Under the pieces are notes generated by a model. That model was not told where the DNA came from and ran no database searches. It saw only the letters and a list, made by a program, of their open reading frames with translations. Positions 1 to 14,200 of a stretch of DNA of 64,000 nt are shown here, in pieces. The DNA is from Stenopsyche tienmushanensis (taxonomy: Eukaryota > Arthropoda > Insecta > Trichoptera > Stenopsychidae). Both the position numbers and the translations under genes were made by a program. The stretch's first letter is position 1, and every line of letters starts with the position of its first letter. The stretch spans positions 1,798,001 to 1,862,000 of the forward strand of contig WACJ01000124.1 in NCBI GenBank assembly GCA_008973525.1, given 5' to 3'.

Positions 1-1980
1 CTTTTATTGAAACTTCATGGAATTCCACCACGATCAATTTATACCGATCGTATCTCGTGGAGAAAATTCGCATTCATAGCAGTTATAGAAACGAACATCG
101 CGACCGTATAATTTTATTATTGCATTTTTAAGGGAGCGCACGGAATAAATGCGATTTTATTATGAGTGATGAAAATGAGAAAATACTCGGCATTTTGAGG
201 GTTGAAATAATGAAAATTTATGACGCATAAAGCGAAAAAATATTCCGATGTTGGGGGCTTATTGGTCCTGATTCTTATTTATCGTGCCAAATTGATAGGC
301 CTTCCGTATTAAAATGGTCTAAATATTATATATGGGATTGTAGTTAATTTAAGGGCAACCTCTTTAATCCCTTAATACATAAATATATCAGTGTATGGAC
401 ATTTCGATATATATTTTACATCATTGGATTATTGGGTTTATGTGAGCCGCTTTCTGCAACCAATCACGGCATTATCCAATAATCCGCTATAAAATATATA
501 TCGCCTGTAAACAAAACGGGATTTTGACCACTGTAATGTCTTTTTATTTATTATATTCACATATTATGGCTTATGTTCTCTGCAATATGTATCCATAAAA
601 AAATACTTTAATATATTTCAAAATAGCAATGCCCATCTCTACCGCTGAATATACTATCTATAATGAATATAATTAATATGTATGCCCTTTAGATTAAATT
701 ACGTTATGTTTGCTATTTATTTTACGGAGATATTTAAATATTTAATAATTATAATAGATGGGTATAAGTTTAAAAATGGCAATAATTATTATGAATGAAA
801 AATTCCCATAAATTACGTCGTCATCTTCAAGTCTCGTAGTCATGTTTGTTTTCCATTTATATCTATATTTCTATCAAACAAATTTATTTAATAATAGTAA
901 CATCAATGGTGTTTTGATATTTTTGCTTCCATAAATTTATTTGTTTTATTAAAAATATAATGATCATATGAAATACATAAAATGAGTATGACAAATTTAC
1001 AAACGGTGTTTATTCTCGACTTATTTAAAGTTTGTACATTTGGGGAATTTGTAGATGGTTTTCATAATTTATTAAATGCTTTTCATACGTTGCCAGACAG
1101 GTAATTTTAATAATTACCCCAAGGATTAAGAGCGAGTTTCTCATAATAATGAAATAGTTTTGAGCCTTACGAGCCCTCGGGACTTCATTAAAATATCTCA
1201 AAAGGCAATTATACATAAGAAAGGCAATTTCATTCGAGATAACCAGCATATTGGATCGTAATAAACACACATGCTTGATTTTCATACAAGCATTTTTGAA
1301 CAAACAAAATGTTTGCTATTTTTGATATTTTCCGGGAATTTATGGGCAATAGAAAATCTCTACATAGCGTTACTCCTCGACGTCGCGAAGCTCTAACAGT
1401 ATCGATACGTCTCTTCTCTTCACGAGCAGTTAACTTTCAATTACATTAGAGGCACAAATAGCCGCTATCGTAAAACATTGTTGTAAGTATTCAACGTTTG
1501 TTTGGCAAAGGGAATAACATTGTGACAGGTACAGGATTTGTAATTTTCTCCAACATATGTAGTAAATCTTCTTTCACAGTCAGCTTCTACAGCTGCAAAA
1601 CACATTTCGAAGCAAATAAAGCTCGCATCACTACTACAACAGTGCGAAAAAGAACTACGAATATAAAAGTTTGAGAGTCAACTCGTCATTCTAGTCAAAT
1701 GTCTTAAAGCTTAATTAACAATGAAATTCGGTAATTCAAACTTCATATTTAAATTTTCCATTTAAATCCAATTAAGAAATAATTTTAAATGAAATAGAAA
1801 CCTTATCAGACGCACTTAACTTGTAATAATAATTAAAATATTATTTTAAAAATTCCACCAATAATTTGAAATAGCGAGTGGCCATGTTAAAGTTAAAATA
1901 TTATCAGGTCATGATATGGATCATATCAATATTTAATGAACGAACGTTAATGGCTTCTAGCAGGAGCATTTAAAAGGTCA
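1..1980. other. AT-rich DNA, no gene seen
   Basis: I read all frames and found only short, low-complexity ORFs with no familiar motif. The 92-codon minus-strand frame near 1025-1303 has no recognisable domain and is probably chance. No terminal repeats or tandem arrays stand out. Confidence 0.6.
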
Positions 1981-2009
1981 TGGTGTTTATTAACCCCTAA
2001 AGGAGTACT

Positions 2010-2026
2010 ATCCCAGGGCCTGGGAT
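2010..2026. repeat. Short GC-rich palindrome
   Basis: ATCCCAGG, one G, then CCTGGGAT: an 8-bp perfect inverted repeat around a single base, set in AT-rich DNA. It lies in a less AT-rich patch (about 2000-2170) that contains a 64-codon minus-strand frame of no known family. It could be a hairpin, a dyad binding site or chance. Confidence 0.5.
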
Positions 2027-2232
2027 CCCCCTTCCACTTATTCTAAAGAGCACTCTTGAACATTGAGCTCGGAGACAGATAAAGACAGAGCGCAGTTCGG
2101 GAGACAGAGACGGAGAGCTTCCCCGCATACACCGCACGATTGTATAGATCGTTAACCCAAATTTATCGACTAATAATGATTTCGATTTCAAGTGTGTTAT
2201 TTATTTACGCATTGAAATGACCGAATATTTTG

Positions 2233-2396
2233 TGCTATCGACAGTGTTTATTTAATTGACTGTTTCGCTGCTTGTTGAATGAGTCTTTGTTCAATTATCA
2301 TTTCCTTCTAAAGCAGGAGCAAATGAATCGATTTTTTGTGTATTGTTTATGTAAAGAAATGACGTGATCTTGTATGCTATCAACAGTGTTTATTTA
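2233..2396. repeat. Direct repeat pair, 22 bp, 142 bp apart
   Basis: The sequence TGCTATCRACAGTGTTTATT continuing to TTTA occurs at 2233-2254 and again at 2375-2396 with one mismatch. Similarity fades over the following 15 bp. The spacing suggests a local duplication or two copies of a short dispersed repeat. No coding potential lies between the copies. Confidence 0.55.
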
Positions 2397-2419
2397 CAAT
2401 TGATTCTGCCTCGAATTGA

Positions 2420-4888
2420 AGATTGTCTTACGCTGGCAGGAACTGACAGAAAGTAATCGGTGTAAAGCGATTAAGGCATCAATGATTTTATCGATTTTTA
2501 ATTTTGCTCACTCCACAAAAGGTTAAAAATAGCAAATAATGAAGGATTTTCACAGGAGGTGGGCCACAATAAGGTTGCTTTCATAAAACAATGATCACTT
2601 TTTTGTTACTGCATAGTAAATATTATTATTTTCTCGTTAATAATATTGGCAAAATAAATCGTATAAATTTAGTAGCAATTCATCTGGATAATCTTGCATG
2701 ATAATAATTTGGATTCCACTGGATAATCTAGAGAATAATATATTTTTGTTATAATTTATGGCATTTCTTTTTTAGAAATATTAAAACCAAAAACAAATAA
2801 AATAATATATTTCTTTTACATCTAAAAAAAAGTTTTCAAATTCAATCATAGATGGCAGTCCAATGTTATTTAATGATGTTTCTTCATATAAACGAGTCGT
2901 ATTTAATTAATTCGCTGATTTAAAGTATCTGTTGTTAAATCGTCCATTTTCGCATATTTAGGAGGGTGTTTTAAAAAACACTTCATGGAGATTTGCATGG
3001 CAGCCGTGCATGGGCGTCCATTATATCCATCTCCTGCGAGCATTTGAATACGTGAAGCAGGATCTCCACATAATTTGTTCGCGAAGTGTCCGTAATGCAC
3101 TTTAATAGAATGGGTTATGGAAATATACACAACGAAGTGCTCCATTTAAGAACATGCATTGCATTCAGCGCGCGCATTTCTGGCTCAAAATCAAAACGGT
3201 CTTCGCAAATATTGCTTTTTCTTGTCCTCTCATATATTGTCGCTTAAAGTGTAACCTTCATCTCTTCCGGATAAACAAGTATGCGGCGGTAGATAAAATA
3301 TTCGTCTCCATTCACGGCATAATGTAGACTGCAGTGTTCGCAGCCATATCTCACAGCATCAGGCCCCGGCACGTAGGTACATAATATTTATGATATTCAA
3401 GCCTTCGGAGGAAATTGTTTTGCGGTGTTAACTTGGCCGGGGAAATGCGCAACGTCCCCCCTTCATGCGCTGCTGGTGCATTTTGTATCATCCCCTTGCA
3501 TCTTCACGCCACATTGCCGTGTGTGTGAACCGCACATAACAATAACGAGGGTTCAACAAGACACCTAGATTGCTTCCAAACCTTCATAAATCAACCTGCA
3601 CTCCTTCAACGACTCTACCGGCACCCATTCCCTTTCTATTATTTTTCCTTTTATAGCATGTTCGATCACTACCCTCTGTGAAAGGATTCAACATTCTCGT
3701 CAAACAGTTTTTTTTTTTCAATAAAAAAGTATGAAATATTAAAAAATAGTGCATACATTGGTGTAAAGGTGGTAAATCGCTCTAGGTCATTGTTCTTAGT
3801 TCAATCTTTTTCCAAAATTAAAGTCGTTTTATTTTATTATTTTGATCAAATATTCTATAACAAGACATGCACGCATCACTTCTTCTTACGGCTTGGAAGT
3901 GCTTAAATTTAAAATTTCCATCTAATAGGGTCACTGCCTCTTAGAGTTCGGCTTAATGGAGAAGATCAATGGAGTCAAGACCAATGGGCATTTTTCATCC
4001 CCTATCGGCTCACTATTGTTACTCTGCTACAGAGACAAGTCATTGTTTGAGTTAAATATTCCCTATTCTCCCTGGCGTTCATTTAAAAATAATGGTAATC
4101 TTTTAAAAAAAGATTATATTTTAAATAGTATAACACCTTACACTTGGAATTATCAGTTGAAACATGCACAACAAGGGGCAGTATTGAATAGGTTGCATCC
4201 TCAGCAATAAATGAACGCAGAACTACCTCTGCAAAGCTTGATAAACCAGCTTTGGAGATTACTTTTACGCACATATTCTTTACGTCATACTATCTTAATG
4301 GTTTGACTATTGCCAATTTAAAAAAAAAAAAAAACAACCATCGATGATGATAGTATAAGAGCTTAAAACTAAGCCTAGAAACAAGCATTTGCTGATTTGA
4401 CGTGTCAAACACGATAACTAATATACTTTCGTATGTACAGCATTCAATTATCAAGATGCATTGCTAAATCTAAATTCAAACGACTCGTAGAATTAGATAA
4501 ACTTAATAACCTTAAAATATCTACAAGAAAGAATAAGACTTCAAGGTTTGACAAGAAGTATGATTTCTGCAAAAAAACTTCTAGAAATTTTAACACGATA
4601 GGAAGCCAAAAACAACTAAATAGCACCAAAGCTACGAAATTTTTCACAAAGCTCTTGAATATGAGTATTTAGCCATATTTATGGAAAAAAATGTATTTTA
4701 CCGATCAGATTGCGAATAATTTTATTTGACCTTCCTGTCAAATATTTTTCAGCGATAAAGCGATTTCTAGAGATAAAAATATTAAGTCACTTCAAATAAA
4801 GTGTAGTGTGGGGGAATAACACCCTTGCATGAAGCCGCGGTTAATCTGTGCAAACGCAAACTGCCAGATTAACATTGACCTCTTTTTT
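2420..4888. other. Non-coding DNA, nothing recognised
   Basis: Mostly AT-rich. A moderately GC-richer stretch lies at about 3170-3650, without a convincing ORF. A run of about 15 A at 4320-4334 could be the tail of a short retroposed sequence, but no recognisable body precedes it. The 84-codon plus-strand frame at 3956-4210 has no familiar motif. Confidence 0.5.
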
Positions 4889-5027
4889 CCCTCCTTCTTG
4901 CCCTCCTTTTTGCCCTCCTTTTTGCCCTACTTATTGCCCTCCTTCTTGTCCTCCTTTTTGCCCTCCTTCTTGCCCTCCTTCTTGCCTTCCTTCTTGCCCT
5001 CCTCCTTGCCCTCCTTCTTGCCTTCCT
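4889..5027. repeat. 12-bp minisatellite, about 11.6 copies
   Basis: Tandem array of CCCTCCTTCTTG, in register from 4889, with single-base variants such as CCCTCCTTTTTG, CCCTACTTATTG and CCTTCCTTCTTG. The plus strand is almost pure pyrimidine. Two plus-strand frames read through it as repeats of PSFL or CPPS; these follow from the 12-bp period and are not evidence of a protein. A polypyrimidine tract like this can adopt triplex (H-DNA) structure and is likely to vary in copy number. Confidence 0.95.
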
Positions 5028-8000
5028 AACATGACTGACTGACCTGATACACAGGAGGGGGAAGAGGAAGTCTACCCGTAGCCTTAGCCGCGGAAAGATT
5101 TATTTTTCCCAAAGGCTCGTCTATAATTTCTTAGCGGATTTCTCTCTGTGAAAAAATTAAGATCCTGGTAAAGACAAACTTCTCTTTATCACTACCTAAT
5201 CATCTCAATCTTCCTGTTCAGCTTCAGTGGTCTGACAGCGAACAAGCCCTCGTGAGAGGCGATGTACGTTTATGTATCTTTTATAATGCATGTAAAATAA
5301 AAATACTTCAACAATTGGCATAGGACAAAGCTTGGCATTTGGTAATGTGAGTAAATTTGACGGTTAATGTAAAAAGTATTTACAACATGTCTATCATTGT
5401 ATTTAATTTGGATAGCTTATCCACTTACTGATGTAACTGGTGTTTAAATTATCGACGATAATATTCTAATTGCAAATAATATGTATGATGAATATTGAGG
5501 ATAACTATCGATGATCAGGAACGTAGCAATATTTCTTGATATATTTTATAAGGAGGTATGATTGATATAATCCTACATTAAAATATTAGAAACATAATTG
5601 CTAAATACTAAATATTATATTGGCTTAACAATATTGTAACATTTTCTGGAAGGAAACGTATTGAACCATAACATATTAAAAATCTATTATGGAAATTGGA
5701 GAGTACTTATTGTATTGAAAATATTTGTGAAACCATAAATGAACCAATGAGTGAAATGATAAATATTTTTGTCATTGACGAGTCGCAAATTTGTAATTTG
5801 TAAACGAATTAATACTACTCATCAAGGTGTCATGTTGTTCAATGGATTTCATAATATATAAAGTCGTTCATAGTAATCATAACGAATTTGAATAAATCAT
5901 TGACTCGGATAATTCCCTATTGCCAAAATCCTTTTATCTTATTAGTTCAGATTAGTTACGTTTGAATGTTCTACGAGATGAATCTTCTTGAATACTGTCA
6001 CTATAATTAGGCAACGCAATCACATTTATATATTGACATACTTCATTGTAAAGATATTGTATAGAATTAATTTGCATAATAAAAAAATAAAAAATTGTCT
6101 TAATCAATCATTTTTAAATATTGTAGTGAAAGATATCTAGGATTCTTCTACAATACAACGAATTAAAAACTATAATATCCAATGTTCTATAAATATAAAA
6201 TACGTCATAATCTCACCCTCTGTCGTGCCTAAATAATAATAAAATGAACATTTTCAAAGCCTTTTTAGCGCGTCACACTCAAAAACGTACATTGTGCAGG
6301 TTTTGTGGTAACAACCCCTTCTATGCACGTTTTTCCAATACACGGGTCTGGAGTGAGCCCAAAATGTCAATTCACTGCTGCAAGTATACTATGGGGGCTT
6401 CTTTCTGCCAGAGAGCCTCCATTGCGGCTCACATAAAACCTGATAGAATTTCAGATTTACGACTAAAAAAATGATATGAAAAATATACCCTTACGGGCTC
6501 ACATACCCCACGTCGAGTAAATTTGCCATGTCGGAATTGATATTCAAGAAATAGCCCGGCAAGACTTTACCATCCCTTATACGTACGAATATGTTTATAT
6601 AATATATCTTAAACATAGTAATTATACCTAAAATAATACACCATTTACCTTAAAATATATTTTGAGGCTTAAAAATGCTCCATTTTTGAGTCACGTTGAC
6701 ATTCGAATGATGTTCATCGACTTAAAGCTTTAAATATAATACAATACTCTTATAGAGCTTTTATAAGAAAAAAATCAATTGAGATTTATTTGATCACATT
6801 TTGATGTTTCATCGGCATATCAATTTTAACATAAAATAGGTGCCAATTTTTCCGATTTAAATTTCATTCTAATCTGAATTTCTATCAACTATTTATGATA
6901 GAATATAAATATGAATATCTATTCCCTAACGTAGAAAATTAGTTGTGCAATGAATACTAAGAATCAAAAATTCATTTTTAAGGCATCTAAACTAAAGCCC
7001 CACTATATTTATGATACACAATTTTTAATACCCCAAGGAAATCAAAATTCCAATTTCGCTTTCGTAATGTTTATTCCCATTTGGTATTTCAATGCAATAT
7101 CAAAACAACATTTTTTTCGTCTTGGCGAAACAAATATCTAAAATAGATTGATCTCGATTGTCAAGAGATTCGAAACTTCTTATGTGTGCTTTCAGCTCTT
7201 AATATAATATTAAAGGAACGTATCAAATATATAAATCAACATAATTTCAGATTTTAATATTTATATCACTCAAATCATTTAAATTATTCACATCACATTC
7301 ATATCCAGGATCTGATTTCTAAGCAGATCCATGATCATTTGCTTCTATCGTTTCTACATTTCACAATAGATTTTAAAATATTTGATTTATGAATACATAT
7401 TGTAAAGAACTCTCAAAATTATAAGTATTCTGTATTTGAGCGTTCCTACAGAAACATAAACGACAATCCAACAAACAAAAGGAGCAATAAGTAATTAACA
7501 CCTAATCTCTTATTTCTTCTTCGAAATGCTGGTTACATACACTGAACTAGTCGGTATTCCCTTCATTTTTAGGGTGGTTTTGGCTTTTTATAATAAGTTC
7601 GCGATCATTTATATGAACTATATCTATGCGTATATCATATCATAAAACTAATCTAGTCAGTATATATAATACAGTCGTATTTAAAACACATCACTCAATA
7701 AGTCCGTAGTATTTATTTTTTTTCTTTTTCATTTGGAAGCGTTTTTTTAATTAGTTTACATAGACAATTTTACTTTTGCGTGCGTTCGAATAGCAGGCAC
7801 AATATACAACTCGAGTAATTGGAGGGTTTTAACCATTTCCTCCACCTCTGCGAACTCTTCCGCGATCCGATAAAAAATGTACCCGCAAAGGCCATCTATT
7901 TTGAAGCGCAAATGCAGAAATGGAGCCATTAACGAGCTCTATGCCTTGGGTTTTAGCAAATAATCAATATTTTTTACATAATCAAATACTGGTCATTCAC

Positions 8001-8199
8001 CAACGTAAAGTGTAACATATAGTTGTGTCTGTATCAATTATAAATAATTGGAGATTATTAATCATTTTTTGATGTAATGTCATCGACAAGTAATTGGTAG
8101 AGGTAATGCTTTGTTATAGGGGTTTTTCTTTAATGTTGATCAATAAGTTCATTTAATATCGTAGAATTTGGGACTGGTCGCAACTAACGAGGATGAATA
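5028..8199. other. AT-rich DNA, no gene seen
   Basis: Only short ORFs (for example 76 codons at 6244-6474 and 63 codons at 6950-7141) with no motif I recognise. No inverted-repeat-bounded element or tandem repeat was seen. Confidence 0.55.
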
Positions 8200-9185
8200 G
8201 TCGCCGAGCATGACTAAGCTTTCGCCTTATGGTGTGACACATTCCCAGTTCAAGGCTTAGCCCTGCCACGCCTTTCCACGTGGCCACAAGGGACAGCGTC
8301 GTAATTTGACCAAGATGAGGTACGGCTCCCGCGGTATGACCCCTTTTATAGACCTCAACAAAATTGCGTGTGAAAGCCGAGCACGCCCCCGCAAGGACAA
8401 TGGCTTTATTAATACAAATGACTATTCATTAGTATCAAGAAAACCGACTTTTAACCGAGCTGAGGTTTCTTCAGCTCGACAAATATTTAACGTATGTAAA
8501 TTTCTGAAAATCGAGTTAACGAGCGTACGTTTCGTGTTGGTTTTTACCTGACGTACTCTTAGTGTTTGTTTGTTCGTCAGTAAAATGGAAATTGCACCAA
8601 GAGCGATCACGTGTAAATACAAAAGCACGCCAATTAGTCGTGACGTCAAACGGGACACATCACTGTGCTTTATGTGGCTCGAGCCCTTGTTATTATTTAC
8701 TTCCAAGAATTCATCAAGAGACCACATTCCAAAGAAGTTCTCCCGACTAATGAAGAGCCCGTCCCATACGAATATTTTCCAGCATTTGAAGAATTCCTTT
8801 AATTAAGGCATCAAGTAGAGTAAGTGTGCTCGTGCCAAATTGGCGAAGGTAAAATGCAAAAATCTCAAGTGTATCATTGAATTTAGAAGCGGTTGGGGTA
8901 CGGTCGAATAGGAAACCACACATGCTCACCTAATTATACCCTCACGAGAAAACGTAAAGGTTGGATCACTTTACAAATGAGTTTCCACGGAAGGTAGTCA
9001 CTTTAATCATAATCCGCGAATCACTGCCTCCCGAATCGCTTTCGTGCGCACTTCCCGGAAACCCTCACCGAACCGCCAATTTAATCTCAGGTGGATGTTA
9101 CCTGGAACCTGGGGCTCAACCCTCAACTGCTGGGGCGCAACAGTACGGACACAGTTTGACCCCCTCTCATACTTGTTGATTTTTC
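8200..9185. other. Less AT-rich patch with unrecognised ORFs and a CRE palindrome
   Basis: The patch is visibly GC-richer than its flanks. On the plus strand an ATG at 8585, in good context (AAAATGG), opens a frame running to 8806. On the minus strand a 101-codon frame covers 8422-8727. Neither shows a domain, signal peptide or membrane segment that I recognise. A perfect CREB/ATF-type palindrome TGACGTCA lies at 8641-8648, and a CACGTG E-box about 35 bp upstream. This may be a promoter or enhancer, a first exon, or an old repeat. The sequence does not decide. Confidence 0.35.
8641..8648. promoter_or_regulatory. Perfect CRE-like palindrome TGACGTCA
   Basis: An 8-bp match to the consensus bound by CREB/ATF-type bZIP factors, in the GC-richer patch with a CACGTG box nearby. 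An 8-mer match can arise by chance in 64 kb, so function is only a suggestion. Confidence 0.25.
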
Positions 9186-10860
9186 ATTGAGGCTTTTGAG
9201 TCCCCGCCTAAATTAAAATATCGAATTACAAATCTAAATTAAGCCACCCCCACAACACGCAGTAATTGTCGTTTTTGGACCAATTAAGACTTTAAAAGTT
9301 GATATAAAGCACGGCTTTTTGAATCAGCGTGTCACCCTGCGTATTTATATGGATACGCGTGGGTGTAACCCTCATCCAAATTTCGCTTTACAAAGATAGC
9401 CTTTCCGAAATAAAATATTCCATTAAAATCATATTACTTTCAAATGCTTGCTTGTAACTTTTTTTAATTAAAGTACTTTTTCCAAATTCTAGATTTAAAT
9501 ACACTCGGCGCTCATATTATGATCAATGGATTGTGAAATATACGTACTTGTATAAATTTACCAGTCTGTTTAGATTAATTCTAAATTGACGTCATTTATT
9601 GCTAAATTTTTATAAAGTTCATTAGATAAATATCAACAAATGATAGTAACGATGAATGATCGATAATATAAAGTATTTTTAATAAATACGAGTTTTTATA
9701 CGAACATATCAACACAACATTTTATGTTTCAGTCGTATTGTTTATTTTTAATTAAAATAGACATTCGATCCTTCTAAGCAATTTTTTTTTTAATTGGCGG
9801 CGAGCCACAGTTTGATTTTCACTGATTTTAGCATTATAAAATTTTAAACAAACCATGTATATCTTATAATAAATATAGCAACATAAGAAGAAGAATTCTT
9901 TGAAAACAGAGATATTAGCATCCTCATTGTTGAAGAAAATTACTTATCATTAATATGGAAATATTATTTCATTTAAACCCAATACTAAGAACAAGTGCTA
10001 AATTTCTGCCTTAATTTTATTTTTTTAATGAATTTACCTTTTAGCAAAAATTTACTATGAAAAGAGCATGAATAAACATTTGTACAAAGTATGTGAACAA
10101 TGAAGAATTTTTCAATTGTAGTTTAAAATAACAAAACCAAACATAACTGACAAGATAACGATATTAAACATTGTTTCATCACTTGGGGTATTTACTTATG
10201 TTTTTATCAAAAATGGATCAGCCTCAAAACTTAAGCTTTGGGTTGGTATTCAAACTTTATTATGTAATCATTAATAAGATGAGCTAGGGTAACGATGCAC
10301 ATAAGATGGACTTCATTATTGTTTGGGAGAGTTGATTTAATTTTGTAAACAACCCCTAAAGTTATTTAATAAGAAATTTTGGGCCGAAGGCTAATCGCGG
10401 GGCAAATTATTTGTATCGTTTTAAAAATAGGTTTTTCCTAAAAGTTAGGATGTAAAAGTTTTATCTCCGCACACTTAATTATATGAAACATGCTGCTTAC
10501 GTATGTTGTACTTTTAAGTTAATCTAATGTAAGCTTCTGAAAATAAACAGAAAAGTCTCAGGTGGTTGTTATCGCGAACCTTATTTAAGGGCAACATGTA
10601 AACTTGAAGCACAACAACCTTTGCCCTCCCTTTAAGTAATTGCTTATCAGCCCAAACTTTTTACTTTGCACATAAATGATTTTGAGAGTAGCCTTATTTA
10701 AATTGAAATTACTTCGGTATTCAAAGAAATACCCTTCTCTTAGCGCTCCGACCCGAAATCTAATCAAGCGACGCTAATTTTGTAAAAGCCTTATAAACCA
10801 TTTTTCAGCAAATACTTCTCGTCTTGTAGGGCGGCAATTCGTATAAATGAACTCATTATT
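9186..10860. other. AT-rich DNA, no gene seen
   Basis: No recognisable ORF, tandem repeat or terminal inverted repeat. The 60-codon minus-strand frame at 10585-10767 is not recognisable. Confidence 0.55.
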
Positions 10861-10867
10861 GAATACA

Positions 10868-11233
10868 TTACCTTGATCGAATTATGTCGTTGCGGATTCC
10901 GCGGGGTAGGTTTGGCTCAGTGTATGTCGAGAGGGCTCTGAGGGCTCGTCTAAAAATAGTGAATTTTGAGCGTTCATATTTCGATCGGTGGTTTATCCTC
11001 GCGGGCATAAATCGTGGAAGTATAAAGGAATCGGCCGAAGGTAAACATTTCTTATTGAAGGTGATGCTGAAAAAGGTCTCGGCCACTCGGGGCAAGATGG
11101 CGTTATCAAATAATTCACATTGACCGACGGCCATACAAGACACGGCCATTGTTTCATGTCTGAAATGCCGAATTGCCCCCAGGTGGATTATCCACTCTGG
11201 GACCAGGGGTAAATATTGAAACTTCCATTTCAT
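10868..11233 (-). other. Unrecognised 121-codon ORF in a GC-richer patch
   Basis: A 121-codon minus-strand frame, long for such AT-rich DNA, in a GC-richer patch of about 10860-11270. A 79-codon plus-strand frame (10884-11123) overlaps it, so at least one is a shadow. The predicted peptide is basic toward its C-terminus, with no recognisable domain, catalytic motif, signal peptide or transmembrane helix. There is no evidence for splice sites or a polyadenylation signal tied to it. It could be part of an exon, an old element or chance. Confidence 0.2.
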
Positions 11234-11270
11234 ACACTCATGCTGCTCCCAGTGCGGGAAAACTATAACC

Positions 11271-14200
11271 CTGCATAAATTTCATTTATCCAATACTACA
11301 TTTTTCTTTATTTATTCATTCATTTTTGTTTTTCTTAGCAGGTCCAATATTGGACGTGGACAAACTATGGCCGGCAAACTTATTGCAATAAAACGTATCC
11401 TGTTATTTATTATCGCAATAAATCTTTATACGGGGATTAAATGAGCAACATAAAAACCTTCTAATGTAAGCATCGCCGAAGACAGGCGTATGTGAAGGTG
11501 TATTCTCGATACAAATCACCTGGTGGGACGTCGCGACGCTGTTGTTGTTCACAATCCCCTGTTTTTACTGCTGCAGACCGCATTTTATATAACCAGCTTC
11601 ATTGTCAAATACATTTACTCGATGTATTAAATGCAGTTGGTAAAAAATCCTACGAAATTTATCTCAATTCTAAAAACGAAGACCCACACCAAGTGTATGA
11701 AATATTTGAAACCGTCACCCATTATAAAGATTATATTATATTCTCAACAAACCCAACTGACTGAATCCGTAGAATCCGTAAAACCAAACATTTTAAAAGT
11801 TCCACAAATTTGTTAATTTTCAATTATGCAGTGATATTAAATAATACTTTTATTTTATGATTTCCAATTATTTTTTAACCTTTGATTGTAAACATACTAA
11901 TATAGCCAATATTGCTAAAGTAGACTAAATTTTAAACTCTTCAAATCCAGTTCAAAAAATAAAATCTACTCTAGAGTAGTGGTCTAGACCACATAAATCA
12001 TTCTCATATGATTGAAAAAATATTTCTAATTCAGAGAGATTTTTTGAGATAAACCACAGCTGCGAAATTTCGCGACCAAAACCAGCTTGAGTACAACGAA
12101 AAAAGACTTATTCTCTCATCCAGGAATTGACTATCTTTCGATTCCAAAAGTGCTAGATCTTTTAACTAATTATAATGACTGATTTTGAATGAAGATTTTG
12201 TAAGATGGTCTAAAAGTGACTGATTTGCATAATTTTATCTATTAGAATACATTATTAACCATATGTGAAAGTCAATGGAAAACCATCATATAAAAATCCT
12301 CTATCACTGAGGAAATCTTTCATGGAGATCGCCTATATCTGATAATGAACACTTTAAAAGAAATATAATACGTTTTCGTTCTTATTGAAGATTTTTAATC
12401 AAATTGTACAAAATGCGATTTTTTTTACCAATAGGTAGATTTTAAAATATCCCAACTGAAGAAATCCATTCATATTTGTTAATTATGAAAACGTAATATT
12501 ACCTTTTTTTGCTAATAAGTACATTTTGATTCTATAAAAAACCTTATATTATTGTAAATAACCCCTTTAGACACAATATTGTGTCTAAATTCCAGTGATT
12601 CAGAAAGAACATTCTTACACGTTGAGCTCGGTAGCTCAAATTATGACCTATACAGAGTATAATTTATTGTCACTACCTACTGCTTCAAATTGTTGCCAAA
12701 AAAGTTGTTCTTACAAAATTCTATATCGATATTATATTTTCGTATAAAAAACTAAAATTATAATATATGTTTTTCAATAGGTTGACATGTGATTGATTTA
12801 TTTTTATTCAAAATATCGATGTTTTATATAAATAAAAAAATATGTATAGAAATAAAAATGTGTCCACTGTTGGATTAAAATAATAACATTTGGTCTAGGT
12901 CGTACAGCGGAAAATCTGAAGGCAAATGGAAAATAAGGAATTGATTTTTCTCTTTTTGTGGTACCATATCCATTGAATAAAATTCGCTAAGTTCATGGAA
13001 AATTTCACAGTGGTAGAGAATTATTATGAAATCTTGATTAGAGAAAGTCTGTGTAATGTCTGGCAAAATTGTTGTTAATTTTGGATTACATTTTAGGAAA
13101 TCTTGCAAATTAATTATTCATAGATGTAATCAATTTCATACATTTATATTACATTAATATTTCCTTTAACAAAAGCAGAAATTTTAAGTTTACTTATTGA
13201 TCTACAATCTATTGAAATATTAATACATCTGCAAAATATTTTACATAAACTGGATTTGAATCAAAATTTTATAACGAAAGACCGAGAACTTACCCACCTA
13301 TGACTAAGATATTTATAAAATATAATTTTGGGTTTTTATTATGAATAAGAGATGGTGCTTTGAATAATATTTGTCAAACTCACTGAATGAAATGATCATA
13401 TTCATGAATATATCTTTGCCAAGGACCTAGAATATTGATATAATCCATATTTCTATCAATTAATGCAAAATTTATGCATACTAATATATTAATTGATAAG
13501 AGCATATTCTTGCATATTTTAATACTAATTATCATCATTGCATTGCATTAGATGGCAGTAATTTCCAGTCGTTCTAAATTATGTACGTATTTGCAATATT
13601 TAAATAATATGAAATAAAACCAAGCAAATGTATGAATTGTATCTTGACTCTTTTTGAATTTAAATCAAAATCTTATGTGCTATCGGATATGATTTTAGCG
13701 TACAAAGATGCGCTTTATGTAAAACGGCATAAAACATTTTTATGGTGCAAACCCCAATTCGTTTTTTTTCCGCCCGTTCCTTTGAAAATCTTCCCGTAGC
13801 AGGTAGAGGCCACTCATCATCCTCTATACTACCATGTACAACTTTTTCGGGATTATTAAATTTTACATGAAACACGAAATTTATTCTGGATTTTTTTCGT
13901 GCTCTAAACTTTTACGAGGGCAGTCTCCATTTTTTACCGTTCGCGGGCTGGTCGACTGGGAGCAATACGTTCATATAAAATAAAAAGCAAAGGTGAACAT
14001 CTTTCAAACAATTCCCTTGTCCATGCACCCTTTTCGGTAATAAAATATATTATAAAAACACTGGGTGGAAAAAATGAAATTTTATGCCTCTTCAGTGGTG
14101 GAGGTTCATCAAAAAAAACTTCAACCCCAAATTTCTCCCATAAGACATTAACGCATATTTTTGTTGTGTTGTTGTACCATAAAATAAATTATTCTCCTTT

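Noticed and set aside
4829..5042. Two plus-strand ORFs encoding PSFL and CPPS repeats
   Set aside because: They are translations of the 12-bp minisatellite in different frames. A period divisible by three keeps frames open without selection.
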